Position numbers and translations under genes: made by a program. A stretch of DNA of 64,000 bases from Bacillota bacterium (GTDB taxonomy: Bacteria; Bacillota; UBA5301; JAMCQP01), in assembly GCA_023381695.1 (NCBI GenBank), contig JAMCQP010000071.1:1-64000 (forward strand), given 5' to 3'. Of the stretch, positions 15,259-23,225 are shown piece after piece (within the stretch, counting starts at the first letter, position 1; every line of letters starts with the position of its first letter). The notes beneath the pieces were generated by a model that saw nothing but the letters and a program-made list of their open reading frames with translations, ran no database searches and had not been told where the DNA came from.

Positions 15259-16548
15259 TTGGAAGATACCGGCCTTGAGCAACAGGCACTGGCGCACGTG
15301 GATAAATGTAACCGCTGCGGCTTCTGCCGAGGGGTCTGCCCGCTGCTGGAAGAGATCGGCGCGGAAAGCGGCGCGCCGCGGGGGCGGGTCTTCCTGGCCG
15401 GGCAGATCCTGACCGGGGCCATGCCCATGACCCTTGCGGTGGCTGATCGCCTGGGAAGGTGCCTGGTCTGCCGGCATTGCACGGCTTTTTGCCCTCTAGG
15501 GGTCCGGGTGGACCTGGTGATGATGGCCGCCCGATCCCGCATGGCCCGGACCCTGGGGGAAGACCGGCTGAAGGGCGCCCTGTTGAAAACGCTTGCCTGC
15601 CGGTGGAATGCTACTTCCAGCATGTTGCCAGTACTGGCTGTCCTGCAGGGGATCGTCTTGCGCCGGTCGGCCACGGATGAAGAGCCACCCGGACCCGATG
15701 GACTTGTCCGACCAGTTGGACCTGCCAGATCTGTCGGACCTGCCGGACCCGTTGGATCGATCAGACCTGTCAGTTCTGTCAGATCTACCGGCCCTGCCAG
15801 GCCACGGGTGGCCTTCTTTGCGGGATGTTTCGTGAACTTCGTGGCCCCGGAGGTTGGCCGGGCCACGCTCCGGGTGTTGGAAGAAAACGGCGTCAAGGTA
15901 CTGGTCCCCGAAAGGCAGACCTGTTGTGGCACGCCCATGCTGGCCGCCGGGAACCTGAGCCGGGCCTTGCCGGCCATCCGGCAGAACATCGACACACTTC
16001 TCGCCGAAAAGCCTGATGCCATCGTTACCAGCTGCGCCAGTTGCGGCACCTCCCTCAAGGAATGGTGGGAGGATATTTTAACCACAGAAGGCGATGAGGT
16101 ATATCTGGCAAAAGCGCGGGAGATAGCGAGGAGAACCTTTGACATTAGCGAATTTCTGGCGGAACAGGTCGACCTGAAAACCCCGCCGGCGCTTCAAACC
16201 CCACTGAAGGTTACCTACCACGACGCCTGCCATCTCGTTCACGGCCGGAACATCCGCTCCCAGCCGCGGCAGATCCTGCAAAAGATACCGGGCCTCACGC
16301 TTGTGGAAATGCCCGGGGCGGACGAGTGCTGCGGTTGCGGCGGCCTCTTCAGCTATAGCGAATACGCCCTTGCAAAGAAAGTAAATGCCAGGAAGATCAA
16401 GAACATCGCTCTCACCGGGGCCGATGCCGTGGTCAGTGGTTGCCCGGGGTGCAACCTGCAGATCCGCGACGGCCTGAATCGCTTTCAGGTGGCGGGCCGG
16501 GTCCTGCACACCGTGGAGGTCCTCGACCAGGCCTATCGGGGGGAGTAG
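15259..16548 (+). CDS. glcF: (Fe-S)-binding protein, GlcF-like subunit of 2-hydroxyacid oxidase
   Basis: A 429-residue partner of the upstream flavoprotein. Two N-terminal [4Fe-4S] motifs (CNRCGFCRGVC, CLVCRHCTAFC) are followed by two CCG domains (TCCGTPMLAAG and ADECCGCGGLF). Between them, residues about 140-180 form a low-complexity stretch rich in Gly, Pro, Val, Arg and Ser made of imperfect short repeats (15690-15800), which is not part of the family fold. Start is TTG 15259 after GTGAAGGAAG. The subunit passes electrons from the flavin to a membrane or soluble acceptor; the partner is not evident here. Confidence 0.88.
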   Translation: MEDTGLEQQALAHVDKCNRCGFCRGVCPLLEEIGAESGAPRGRVFLAGQILTGAMPMTLAVADRLGRCLVCRHCTAFCPLGVRVDLVMMAARSRMARTLGEDRLKGALLKTLACRWNATSSMLPVLAVLQGIVLRRSATDEEPPGPDGLVRPVGPARSVGPAGPVGSIRPVSSVRSTGPARPRVAFFAGCFVNFVAPEVGRATLRVLEENGVKVLVPERQTCCGTPMLAAGNLSRALPAIRQNIDTLLAEKPDAIVTSCASCGTSLKEWWEDILTTEGDEVYLAKAREIARRTFDISEFLAEQVDLKTPPALQTPLKVTYHDACHLVHGRNIRSQPRQILQKIPGLTLVEMPGADECCGCGGLFSYSEYALAKKVNARKIKNIALTGADAVVSGCPGCNLQIRDGLNRFQVAGRVLHTVEVLDQAYRGE

Positions 16549-16583
16549 CCTGGAAAGGGCACATAAAATAAAATTGATCACTA

Positions 16584-16611
16584 TTGACAATCCTCAAGAG
16601 TTCGGTATATT
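16584..16611 (+). promoter_or_regulatory. sigma-A-type promoter upstream of the NYN gene
   Basis: TTGACA (16584-16589), a 16-bp spacer and TATATT (16606-16611); an alternative TATTAT with 18-bp spacing overlaps it. It lies just after the glcF stop, in A+T-rich DNA. The predicted transcript would start near 16618. Confidence 0.65.
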
Positions 16612-16669
16612 ATATATCTGTTAATAGCCCCTGGCGTTCGGGAATGGATGTCAGGAATTAATAGTGCCA

Positions 16670-16705
16670 GCAAGGTCCGCAATGGATCTTGCTTTTCTTC
16701 TTTTT
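16670..16705 (+). terminator. intrinsic terminator / possible attenuator in the NYN leader
   Basis: GCAAGGTCC (16670-16678), a five-base loop and GGATCTTGC (16684-16692) form a nine-pair stem with one G-U pair, followed by TTTTCTTCTTTTT. It lies between the promoter above and the NYN gene. CTGGC at 16631-16635 can pair with GCCAG at 16666-16670, sharing one base with the terminator stem, which would allow alternative folds. It could instead end read-through from glcF or close a small RNA of about 85 bases. Confidence 0.6.
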
Positions 16706-16758
16706 GCGCTTTTTTGCATTTTAATTTCAAAATAGATGGTTATGGCGGGAGGGGCGTT

Positions 16759-17313
16759 GTGAGTAGAATCGCATTGTTTATTGACGGAGCTTATTTTGAC
16801 TATATCCTGCGGAACGAGTTTGGTTTGCCGAAAATCGACTTTGAAAAATTAGCAAATGTCATGAGTGATGGCGTCGACATTCTTAGAAGTTACTATTATC
16901 ATTGTCCGCCGTATCAAAGTGACCCACCGACAGAGGAGGAAAGGAAAAGGTTTTCGGCAAAGGAAAAGTTCTTTTACAATCTGACTCGTTTGCCCAGATT
17001 TCAAGTCAGGCGAGGTAAGTTGGAATTTCGGGGGATTGATTCAAAAGGCCACCCGATTTTTGAACAGAAGCGGATTGATATTCTTCTTGGGGTTGACATG
17101 GTCCTTCTAGCGGCCAAACATGCGATTACTCATGCATGTTTGCTTGCTGGAGACAGCGACTTCTTACCTGCTGTTCAAGCGGCCAAAAACGAGGGTGTAC
17201 TTGTCCACCTATTTCATGGCGCCCGAACGACTGTTCATGAAGAACTGTTTCTGGCTGCTGACGAAAGGACCCGCATTGATAATTCATTGCTTGAAAAGAT
17301 CAGGTTAACTTAA
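16759..17313 (+). CDS. NYN-domain (PIN-like) putative nuclease
   Basis: About 184 residues of the NYN/LabA (DUF88) type: N-terminal SRIALFIDGAYFDY with the acidic DG, and C-terminal KRIDILLGVDMVLL and LLAGDSDFLPAV supplying the other metal-binding aspartates. GTG 16759 follows GGGAGG; the frame is open to 16648 but upstream codons overlap the leader hairpin. The gene is about 39% G+C (47 of 120 bases at 16801-16920), far below its neighbours, which suggests horizontal acquisition. NYN proteins are RNases in RNA turnover or in defence or toxin contexts. No partner gene is adjacent, so its role is open. Confidence 0.85.
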   Translation: MSRIALFIDGAYFDYILRNEFGLPKIDFEKLANVMSDGVDILRSYYYHCPPYQSDPPTEEERKRFSAKEKFFYNLTRLPRFQVRRGKLEFRGIDSKGHPIFEQKRIDILLGVDMVLLAAKHAITHACLLAGDSDFLPAVQAAKNEGVLVHLFHGARTTVHEELFLAADERTRIDNSLLEKIRLT

Positions 17314-17683
17314 TTAGCTGAGGGCATAGCCGTCCGGAAAGACTTGATGTTTTTTTGTGTTGCCAGGATCGCCGGGTTCGGACGAGAAAGAAGTGTTGAT
17401 CCAGTTTGCAAAAGCTTCATCTCAGATTACCGCCATGTCTACCAGCCAGACCTTGCTATCCAATGCATCAGCATCAACTGTTTCCGAAAGGACGTCCGCA
17501 CCGGGAAACCCTGCTGCCAACTCTATAAATACTCAACCGCCTGTTTCAACCCCCACGGCAGCAACTTTTCAAAGTCTTTTTGCTGGTTTATGCCGACCCC
17601 GAAGCCGTGGCCGGCATGCCATCGTGGTGGTTGCTGACTTGCCCGCCGCAGCTCTGGCGGGGGGGGGAAAGGCAGCTTTGCCC
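17314..17683. other. intergenic stretch without a convincing gene
   Basis: About 370 bp between the NYN gene and the ylxM promoter. Small frames are open on both strands (for example 17357-17737 + and 17523-17723 -), but none has a ribosome binding site or a recognisable domain, and they overlap one another. Base composition rises from A+T-rich to G-rich (a run of G near 17660). It may hold a decayed gene or the end of the transferred segment. Confidence 0.5.
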
Positions 17684-17712
17684 TTGACAATCCGCGGGGG
17701 AGAGCATATAAT
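17684..17712 (+). promoter_or_regulatory. perfect-consensus sigma-A promoter for ylxM-ffh
   Basis: TTGACA (17684-17689), a 17-bp spacer and TATAAT (17707-17712): both hexamers are exact consensus at optimal spacing. Transcription would start near 17719, at the foot of the hairpin that follows. Confidence 0.88.
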
Positions 17713-17716
17713 TTAC

Positions 17717-17740
17717 CTGTCAAGGATTTTTCCTTGACAG
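17717..17740 (+). promoter_or_regulatory. perfect 10-bp inverted repeat at the transcript start
   Basis: CTGTCAAGGA (17717-17726), TTTT loop, TCCTTGACAG (17731-17740). It covers the predicted start point, so it is either an operator (dyad repressor site) or a 5'-terminal hairpin stabilising the messenger. It lacks a T-tract, so it is not a terminator. Confidence 0.75.
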
Positions 17741-17761
17741 CTTAAAAAGAGGACAAACCGG

Positions 17762-18181
17762 ATGCTGGAAGATAAGACCCTGAGAATCGGTCTGTTGCTG
17801 GACTTTTATGGGCCGTTGCTTACCGAGAAGCAGCGTGAGATGGTCCGAGCGCACTTTGAAGACGATCTCTCCCTGGGCGAACTGGCCGAAGAGGCCGGGG
17901 TGAGCAGGGCCGCCGTCCACGATCTGGTGCACCGGGCGGTGGAGGCGCTGGAGGGTTATGAAGCCAGACTTGGCCTGATCGGCAAATATCTGCGGGAGCG
18001 GCGTGAGCTGGAGCGGTGCCTTGAGGCCCTGGAAGAGGTTGGGCGTCTCTACCTTCTCCTTGCGGAGGGCTCCCGGTCAGCCGAAAGTTCCCGAGCCGGC
18101 GAGGGCGACACGCCCGGTGAGATGCTGCAGCGTCTGGAGACGGCGAAAAGAGTGATCCGCGGCCTTCTGGAGAGCGAGTAG
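17762..18181 (+). CDS. ylxM: YlxM-family putative DNA-binding protein (SRP operon)
   Basis: A 139-residue protein with a sigma-70 region 4-like helix-turn-helix (LLTEKQREMVRAHFEDDLSLGELAEEAGVSRAAVHDLVHR, residues about 20-58) followed by a long charged helix. YlxM is conserved immediately upstream of ffh in Firmicutes, as here, and has been linked to signal recognition particle function. ATG 17762 follows AAAGAGGA, and the gene is first after the consensus promoter. Confidence 0.88.
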   Translation: MLEDKTLRIGLLLDFYGPLLTEKQREMVRAHFEDDLSLGELAEEAGVSRAAVHDLVHRAVEALEGYEARLGLIGKYLRERRELERCLEALEEVGRLYLLLAEGSRSAESSRAGEGDTPGEMLQRLETAKRVIRGLLESE

Positions 18182-18202
18182 AACAAAGAGCGAGTAGAAC
18201 AA
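18171..18202 (+). repeat. perfect 16-bp tandem duplication over the ylxM stop
   Basis: AGAGCGAGTAGAACAA occurs twice without interruption (18171-18186, 18187-18202). The first copy contains the ylxM stop codon. Confidence 0.9.
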
Positions 18203-18228
18203 ATCTGCGAGCAGGACAAGTCATTCCT

Positions 18229-18273
18229 GGTGAAAGCGGGCAGGCTGCCTATGGTGAAAGCGAGCGGACTGCG
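18229..18273 (+). repeat. imperfect direct repeat, 24-bp period
   Basis: GGTGAAAGCGGGCAGG.. (18229-18249) recurs as GGTGAAAGCGAGCGGA.. (18253-18273), 17 of 21 identical, in the spacer between ylxM and ffh. Confidence 0.7.
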
Positions 18274-18302
18274 TCCGGATCTACTGCGTGAGGAAAGAGT
18301 GA

Positions 18303-19649
18303 GTGGGCGAGATGGCCTTTGAGAATCTGGCGGCCAGGTTGCAGGAGACTTTTAAAAGGCTGCGCGGCAAGGGAAAGCTGACCGAAAAGGACGTGGAGGA
18401 AGCTCTGCGGGAGGTCAAGCTGGCCCTTTTGGAAGCTGACGTAAATTTCAAGGTGGTCAAGGACTTCATCGGGCGGGTCAAGGCCCGGGCCGTCGGGCAG
18501 GAGGTTCTGAACAGCCTGACCCCCGGCCAGCAGGTGGTCAAGGTTGTTTACGATGAATTGACGGAGCTGATGGGGCAGACCCAGAGCAAGCTCAATTTCG
18601 CGGCCAAACCGCCCACGGTGATCATGATGGCGGGGCTGCAGGGGTCGGGCAAGACCACCACCGCCGGAAAGCTGGCCCTGTACCTGCACAAACAGGGGCG
18701 GCGGCCTCTTTTGGTGGCCGGCGACGTCTACCGGCCGGCGGCCATCAAGCAACTGGAGGTTCTTGGCGAGCAGCTCGGGATCCCGGTGTTTTCCATGGGC
18801 CAGGGCAATCCGGTGGAGATCGCTAAAACCGCTCTGGAGCACGCGCATTCCCACGGCAACGACGTGGTGATCATCGATACCGCCGGGAGATTGCACATTG
18901 ACGAGGCTTTGATGGAGGAGCTTCAGGCGATCAGGGCCGCGGTGGCGCCGCAGGAGATCCTGCTGGTCGTGGATGCCATGACCGGCCAGGACGCGGTCCA
19001 GGTGGCTGAGACCTTTAACCAGCGGCTTGAGCTCGATGGGGTGGTCCTGACCAAGCTGGACGGCGACGCCCGGGGCGGAGCCGCTCTTTCTGTCCGGGCG
19101 GTCACCGGCAAACCAATCAAATTCGGTGCCTTCGGCGAGAAGATGGACGCGCTTGAGCCGTTCCACCCGGACCGGATGGCCTCCCGGATCCTTGGCATGG
19201 GTGACGTGCTGAGCCTGATTGAGAAGGCCGAGGCAACGATGGACGCCGAAAAGGCGCGCAAGATGGCCGAAAAACTTCGCTCCGCCGAATTCACCCTTGA
19301 GGACTTCCTGGAACAGCTGCAGCAGGTGAAGAAGATGGGTCCGGTGGATCAGCTTCTGGGCATGTTGCCGGACGCGGCCCAGCTTAAGGGCATGGGAAAC
19401 GTGGAGGTGGACCCCAAACAGCTCGCCAGGATTGAAGCCATCATCAACTCCATGACTCCCAGGGAACGCCAGAGCCCTTCAATCATCGATGGGAGCCGCC
19501 GCCGGCGGATTGCCCTGGGCAGCGGGACAAAGGTCCAGGATGTGAACAAGCTTCTCAAACAGTTCGACCAGACCAGGCAGATGATGAAACAGCTGGGCGT
19601 CCTGGAAAAGAAGGCCAGGAAGGGTGGCCTCCTGTCCTTCTTCAAATAA
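18303..19649 (+). CDS. ffh: signal recognition particle GTPase Ffh
   Basis: About 448 residues. N domain, then GTPase motifs GLQGSGKTTTAGKLA (P-loop), DVYRPAA, DTAGRLHID and TKLDGDARGG, and a methionine-rich M domain containing TPRERQ and the RNA-binding SRRRRIALGSGT. It binds 4.5S/SRP RNA and signal sequences and delivers ribosomes to FtsY at the membrane. GTG 18303 has AGGAAAG 8 bp upstream; ATG 18312 would match the family start MAFENLA but lies too far from that site. The first residues are therefore uncertain. Confidence 0.95.
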   Translation: MGEMAFENLAARLQETFKRLRGKGKLTEKDVEEALREVKLALLEADVNFKVVKDFIGRVKARAVGQEVLNSLTPGQQVVKVVYDELTELMGQTQSKLNFAAKPPTVIMMAGLQGSGKTTTAGKLALYLHKQGRRPLLVAGDVYRPAAIKQLEVLGEQLGIPVFSMGQGNPVEIAKTALEHAHSHGNDVVIIDTAGRLHIDEALMEELQAIRAAVAPQEILLVVDAMTGQDAVQVAETFNQRLELDGVVLTKLDGDARGGAALSVRAVTGKPIKFGAFGEKMDALEPFHPDRMASRILGMGDVLSLIEKAEATMDAEKARKMAEKLRSAEFTLEDFLEQLQQVKKMGPVDQLLGMLPDAAQLKGMGNVEVDPKQLARIEAIINSMTPRERQSPSIIDGSRRRRIALGSGTKVQDVNKLLKQFDQTRQMMKQLGVLEKKARKGGLLSFFK

Positions 19650-19724
19650 CCTTTAACACTCAAATGCTCTCTTTAGTGAACTCACGAAGGAGTGCGATTT
19701 TCACAGCGAAAGGAGGTGACCGAT

Positions 19725-20006
19725 ATGGCAGTACGGATTCGTCTGAAGAGGATGGGCGCCAAGAAGCGGCCTTTTTACCGCCTGGTGGTGGCCGACTCGC
19801 GTTCGCCGCGGGATGGCCGGTTTATCGAGACGATTGGGCATTATAATCCCATAGTGGAGCCGGCGGAACTCAAGGTGGACGAGGAGAAGGCCCTGGCATG
19901 GCTGCAAAAGGGCGCCCAACCTTCGGATTCCGCCAGGAAGCTTCTCAGCCAGGTGGGGATCATGCGCAAGTATGACGCTCTGAAGTATCACAAACAGGAG
20001 GCCTAG
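19725..20006 (+). CDS. rpsP: 30S ribosomal protein S16
   Basis: A 93-residue protein with the S16 signature [19 protein letters not shown] and [15 protein letters not shown] 19725 is fixed by the ideal ribosome binding site AAAGGAGGTGA. It lies in the conserved ffh-rpsP-khpA-rimM-trmD-rplS order. Confidence 0.97.
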   Translation: MAVRIRLKRMGAKKRPFYRLVVADSRSPRDGRFIETIGHYNPIVEPAELKVDEEKALAWLQKGAQPSDSARKLLSQVGIMRKYDALKYHKQEA

Positions 20007-20053
20007 TCTGGCCTGTGACCATCCGTGGTTGATCTGGTCGGGGGGGTAAGGTA

Positions 20054-20284
20054 ATGAAAGAACTTGTGGAATTCATCGCGAAGTCTTTGGTTGATCATCC
20101 GGAGGATGTGTCCGTCGATGTCACAGAGGATGAGCGGGAGGTAACCCTGGCCCTGCGGGTGGCGGCGGCGGACATGGGCCAGGTGATCGGCCGGCAGGGC
20201 AGGATTGCCAAGGCCATCCGAACAGTGGTCAAGGCGGCGGCCGTCAAGGATGGACGTCACGTGACGGTGGAGATTGTGGACTGA
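20054..20284 (+). CDS. khpA: KH-domain RNA-binding protein KhpA (YlqC)
   Basis: A 76-residue single KH domain with the GxxG-type loop IGRQGRIAKAIR. It forms a dimer, or a heterodimer with KhpB/Jag, and binds RNA. Position between rpsP and rimM is conserved in Firmicutes. ATG 20054 follows GGGGGTAAGG. Confidence 0.93.
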   Translation: MKELVEFIAKSLVDHPEDVSVDVTEDEREVTLALRVAAADMGQVIGRQGRIAKAIRTVVKAAAVKDGRHVTVEIVD

Positions 20285-20358
20285 TGTGGAGACTTGGAGA
20301 CTGCCGGTGAAGACAAGGACGGTGACAAACGCTGGGTAAACTGGTTATTACGCGACCG

Positions 20359-20751
20359 GTGGCCTGGAAGGCGATTGTTACTGAGCGGCTGAAAACCGAG
20401 ATGGCCAGGGAGATCCAGGATTCGTTAAACAGGGTGGACCTGGAGATCCAGCAGATCGACTTTCAAGCCAGACGCATCCTGCCAGGGCTTGAAAAACGCG
20501 ATGTACAGCGGGCCTTTTCCCTGTGCCAGCGCATCGATGCCGAAAAACGGAAACGCCTGGAGGCCAAAAGCCGGTTGAACCAGCACCTCCAGAAAGTTGA
20601 GAAGTTGCCGCTGGGGACGGAGATCCAATATGGCACTCTGGAAAGCCCCGTAACCGTGGACGTCGGCAGCGACTTGCAGGCGCTGTTATCCGCCGAGGTT
20701 GTCACCCTGGACGGCGTGGTCACCGAGATCCGTGATGCCTGGCATGATTAA
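20359..20751 (+). CDS. ylqD: YlqD family protein
   Basis: About 130 residues, mainly a long charged helical region followed by a short beta-rich C-terminus (GTEIQYGTLESPVTVDVG). Matches YlqD by size and by location between khpA and rimM; function unknown. The annotated start GTG 20359 lacks a clear ribosome binding site. The frame is open to 20326, and a CTG at 20332 with GGACGGTGA upstream would add GKLVITRP, close to the usual family N-terminus, so a CTG start is possible. Confidence 0.8.
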   Translation: MAWKAIVTERLKTEMAREIQDSLNRVDLEIQQIDFQARRILPGLEKRDVQRAFSLCQRIDAEKRKRLEAKSRLNQHLQKVEKLPLGTEIQYGTLESPVTVDVGSDLQALLSAEVVTLDGVVTEIRDAWHD

Positions 20752-20780
20752 TTCCCGGCATGGTTAGGTGGCGACAGTAG

Positions 20781-21347
20781 TTGAAATCAGATGAGCCCGG
20801 CTTCGGGTACACCGCGGTGGGCCAGATTGTGGCGCCCCAGGGCCGGACCGGCGAGGTGCGGGTGGCTCCTTTGACCGACTTCCCGGAAAGATTTCGGGAT
20901 TTACGCCGCGTGTACATCCCGGGAGGGCCGGCGGAAAAGGCGGGGACGGATGATCTTCACCAGGCCGGGGTGCAAAATGTCTGGTTTCACAAGCAATTCG
21001 TGATTGTGAAGCTGGAGGGCGTGGATACGATTGAAACCGCCGAAACCTTGCGAGGCCGGTACCTCTTGATTCCGGATTCTGAACGGGTCGATTTGCCGGA
21101 AGGGCGTTACTTTATCTCGGACATCGTCGGCCTGGAGGTATTTCTGGACAGTGGAGAGGTTTTAGGCCGGGTGGTGGACGTCTTGCAGCCCGGTGGAAAC
21201 GATGTTTACGCGGTCAAGGGCGAGGGTGGGTACCGCCAAAAGGGGGAGATCCTCTTACCGGCAATCCGGGATGTAATCCGGGAGATCGATCTTGAGGGGC
21301 GCCGGATGGTGGTGACCCTCATGCCTGGAATACTGGATGAGGACTAA
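20781..21347 (+). CDS. rimM: 16S rRNA processing protein RimM
   Basis: A 188-residue 30S maturation factor. The N-terminal RimM barrel starts at [19 protein letters not shown], and a PRC-barrel domain covers about residues 105-180 ([12 protein letters not shown], then [19 protein letters not shown]). It binds S19 and helps 16S rRNA head maturation. TTG 20781 after AGGTGG is the probable start; ATG 20792 is out of frame. The end overlaps the frame upstream of trmD. Confidence 0.93.
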   Translation: MKSDEPGFGYTAVGQIVAPQGRTGEVRVAPLTDFPERFRDLRRVYIPGGPAEKAGTDDLHQAGVQNVWFHKQFVIVKLEGVDTIETAETLRGRYLLIPDSERVDLPEGRYFISDIVGLEVFLDSGEVLGRVVDVLQPGGNDVYAVKGEGGYRQKGEILLPAIRDVIREIDLEGRRMVVTLMPGILDED

Positions 21348-21360
21348 AGCGGAGACGGCC

Positions 21361-22161
21361 ATGCACGTTGACATCCTGACTCTTTTTCCCGGAATGTTCG
21401 CCGGGCCGCTGGAAGAGAGTATTCTCAAGCGGGCTCGGGAAAGCGGACTGTTGTCCATCAACCTTCATGACATCCGCGCTTTTGCAGAGGGCAAGCACCG
21501 GATCACCGACGATTACCCATACGGTGGAGGATCCGGCATGGTGATGAAACCGGAGCCCGTTGCCGCCGCGCTGGATTTTGTGCTGGCGCAGGCCCCCAAA
21601 CCTCCTCCGGTTTTGTTGATGTGCCCGCAGGGGAGGCTCTTCACCCAGGAGATCGCTAAGGAACTGGCCAGGGAGGAGCATCTGGTCTTTCTCTGCGGCC
21701 ATTATGAAGGGATCGACGAGCGAATCCGGGAGCTGGCGACCGACGAACTCTCCATTGGGGATTTTGTCCTCACCGGCGGGGAATTGCCGGCGATGGTGAT
21801 TATTGATGCGGTGGCGCGCATGATTCCCGGCGTCCTCGGGGCGCCGGATTCAGCCCGGGAGGATTCCTTTTATGAAGGGCTCCTGGACTACCCCCAGTAT
21901 ACCCGGCCGCCGGAGTTTCACGGCCGCAGGGTGCCGGAGGTTCTGCTGAGCGGGCATCATGAAATGATCCGGAGCTGGAGGCGCAAGGAGTCGCTGAGGC
22001 GGACGCTGCTTCGCCGGCCGGATCTTCTGGCTCATGCCCCGTTGTCGGATGAGGATCACCGGTTGCTGGAGGAGATCCGCCAGGAGGCCGCGAGCAATCA
22101 GGATGCCCGGGATGTTTCGGCCCCGGAGCCAGGCAAGCGCGAGCAGCCGTTTGATGAATGA
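21361..22161 (+). CDS. trmD: tRNA (guanine37-N1)-methyltransferase TrmD
   Basis: A 266-residue SPOUT methyltransferase. It starts [13 protein letters not shown], carries the AdoMet-binding knot ([24 protein letters not shown]) and the C-terminal HxE/RRP-like helices (LLRRPDLL). ATG 21361 matches the family start; the in-frame ATG 21337 lies within rimM and lacks a ribosome binding site. A polar tail of about 20 residues extends past the usual end. Confidence 0.95.
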   Translation: MHVDILTLFPGMFAGPLEESILKRARESGLLSINLHDIRAFAEGKHRITDDYPYGGGSGMVMKPEPVAAALDFVLAQAPKPPPVLLMCPQGRLFTQEIAKELAREEHLVFLCGHYEGIDERIRELATDELSIGDFVLTGGELPAMVIIDAVARMIPGVLGAPDSAREDSFYEGLLDYPQYTRPPEFHGRRVPEVLLSGHHEMIRSWRRKESLRRTLLRRPDLLAHAPLSDEDHRLLEEIRQEAASNQDARDVSAPEPGKREQPFDE

Positions 22162-22190
22162 TTGTAATGAGCATGGCGTTGTGCTATACT
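22162..22190 (+). promoter_or_regulatory. candidate sigma-A promoter for rplS
   Basis: TTGTAA (22162-22167), a 17-bp spacer and TATACT (22185-22190), starting right at the trmD stop and ending 20 bp before the rplS start. It suggests separate expression of L19. Confidence 0.6.
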
Positions 22191-22209
22191 AAGCGAGAGG
22201 GGTGAGAAC

Positions 22210-22554
22210 ATGGATTTGATGGGCGTTTTGCAACAAGAGCAGATGAAAAAGGAGCTCTCCGCCTTTTCGCCGGGGGATACGGTCCGGGTGCATGTGAAAG
22301 TCACCGAGGGCGGGCGCGAGCGTATTCAGGTCTTCGAGGGCGTGGTCATGCGCCGGCGCGGCAGCCAGTTGAATGAAACCTTTACGGTACGCAAGATCTC
22401 CCAGGGGATTGGCGTCGAGCGCACTTTCCCGCTTCATTCCCCGAAGGTTGACCGCATTGAGGTCGTAAGACATGGGCAGATCCGCCGGGCCAAGCTCTAC
22501 TATCTACGTGAGCTGAAGGGCAAGGCGGCAAGGATCAAGGAAAAGAAGCTTTAG
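22210..22554 (+). CDS. rplS: 50S ribosomal protein L19
   Basis: A 114-residue L19: [40 protein letters not shown] and the C-terminal [15 protein letters not shown] are diagnostic. ATG 22210 follows GAGGGGTGAG. A strong terminator follows directly, ending the ffh-rplS transcription unit. Confidence 0.97.
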   Translation: MDLMGVLQQEQMKKELSAFSPGDTVRVHVKVTEGGRERIQVFEGVVMRRRGSQLNETFTVRKISQGIGVERTFPLHSPKVDRIEVVRHGQIRRAKLYYLRELKGKAARIKEKKL

Positions 22555-22556
22555 TC

Positions 22557-22585
22557 AAAAAGGGACTGGCCGCCAGTCCCTTTTT
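22557..22585 (+). terminator. intrinsic terminator after rplS
   Basis: AAAAAGGGACTGG (22557-22569), loop CCG, CCAGTCCCTTTTT (22573-22585): a perfect 13-pair stem with a flanking T-run. The A-run on the left makes it usable in both directions. Confidence 0.93.
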
Positions 22586-22628
22586 GAGTTTCCCAAAATA
22601 GTGCAAAACATGGAGATGGGAGCAGGTT

Positions 22629-23207
22629 ATGTACGACATTCCCAACGTAGAAGAGAAGAGGCGGCCCTTGCGGCAGGAATTTCTGGAATACCTGCAAATC
22701 TTTGTGATTGCGGGGATCCTCGCCTTTTTGGTTACCGGTTTCGTCGCGCAGCCGTTTTTGGTGGACGGCAGTTCGATGGAGCCCACACTACATAACGGGC
22801 AAAGGCTCCTGGTGAATAAGTTTCTGTACCGGTTCGCACTGCCGCGGGAGGGGGATATCGTCGTTTTTCGCTACCCGGGCGATCCGCGCCTGCGTTTTAT
22901 CAAACGGGTCATTGGGGTGCCCGGGGATCGGGTGTTAATCCGGGACAGCCATGTCTATGTGAACGGCCGCCGGTTAGCTGAAGAGTACCTGGGCGGGATC
23001 AAGACCCATGGGGATTTCGGACCGGTTAAGGTGAGCGCCGGCCGGTTATTCGTCCTGGGGGACAACCGCAATAACAGCAAGGACAGTCGTTATCCGGATG
23101 TGGGGCTTGTTCCGGTCGGCAACGTGGTCGGCAAAGCGTTTTTTGTCTACTGGCCGGTGAACGACATGGGCTCTCCAGCCAGCGCCCGTGCGCCAAGGAG
23201 GCCGTAG
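22629..23207 (+). CDS. lepB: signal peptidase I
   Basis: A 192-residue membrane-anchored serine protease. One N-terminal membrane segment (IFVIAGILAFLVTGFVA) is followed by the nucleophile Ser in VDGSSMEPTL, the general base Lys in RFIKRVIGVPGD, and box E GDNRNNSKDSRY. It removes signal peptides from exported proteins at the outer membrane face. ATG 22629 follows GGGAGCAGG. The last codons lie in the 16-bp duplication that also carries the rbgA ribosome binding site. Confidence 0.95.
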   Translation: MYDIPNVEEKRRPLRQEFLEYLQIFVIAGILAFLVTGFVAQPFLVDGSSMEPTLHNGQRLLVNKFLYRFALPREGDIVVFRYPGDPRLRFIKRVIGVPGDRVLIRDSHVYVNGRRLAEEYLGGIKTHGDFGPVKVSAGRLFVLGDNRNNSKDSRYPDVGLVPVGNVVGKAFFVYWPVNDMGSPASARAPRRP

Positions 23208-23225
23208 ATCAAGGAGGCTGTAGAT
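23194..23225 (+). repeat. tandem 16-bp duplication between lepB and rbgA
   Basis: CAAGGAGGCCGTAGAT (23194-23209) is followed directly by CAAGGAGGCTGTAGAT (23210-23225), 15 of 16 identical. Each copy contains AAGGAGG, a ribosome binding site, and a TAG. The first copy holds the lepB stop and the second places a fresh AAGGAGG before the rbgA ATG at 23224. Confidence 0.9.

Noticed and set aside
16612-16705. Known riboswitch, T-box or SRP RNA in the NYN leader
   Set aside because: No T-box AGGGTGG motif, no SRP RNA apical loop sequence and no c-di-GMP or other riboswitch core could be recognised.
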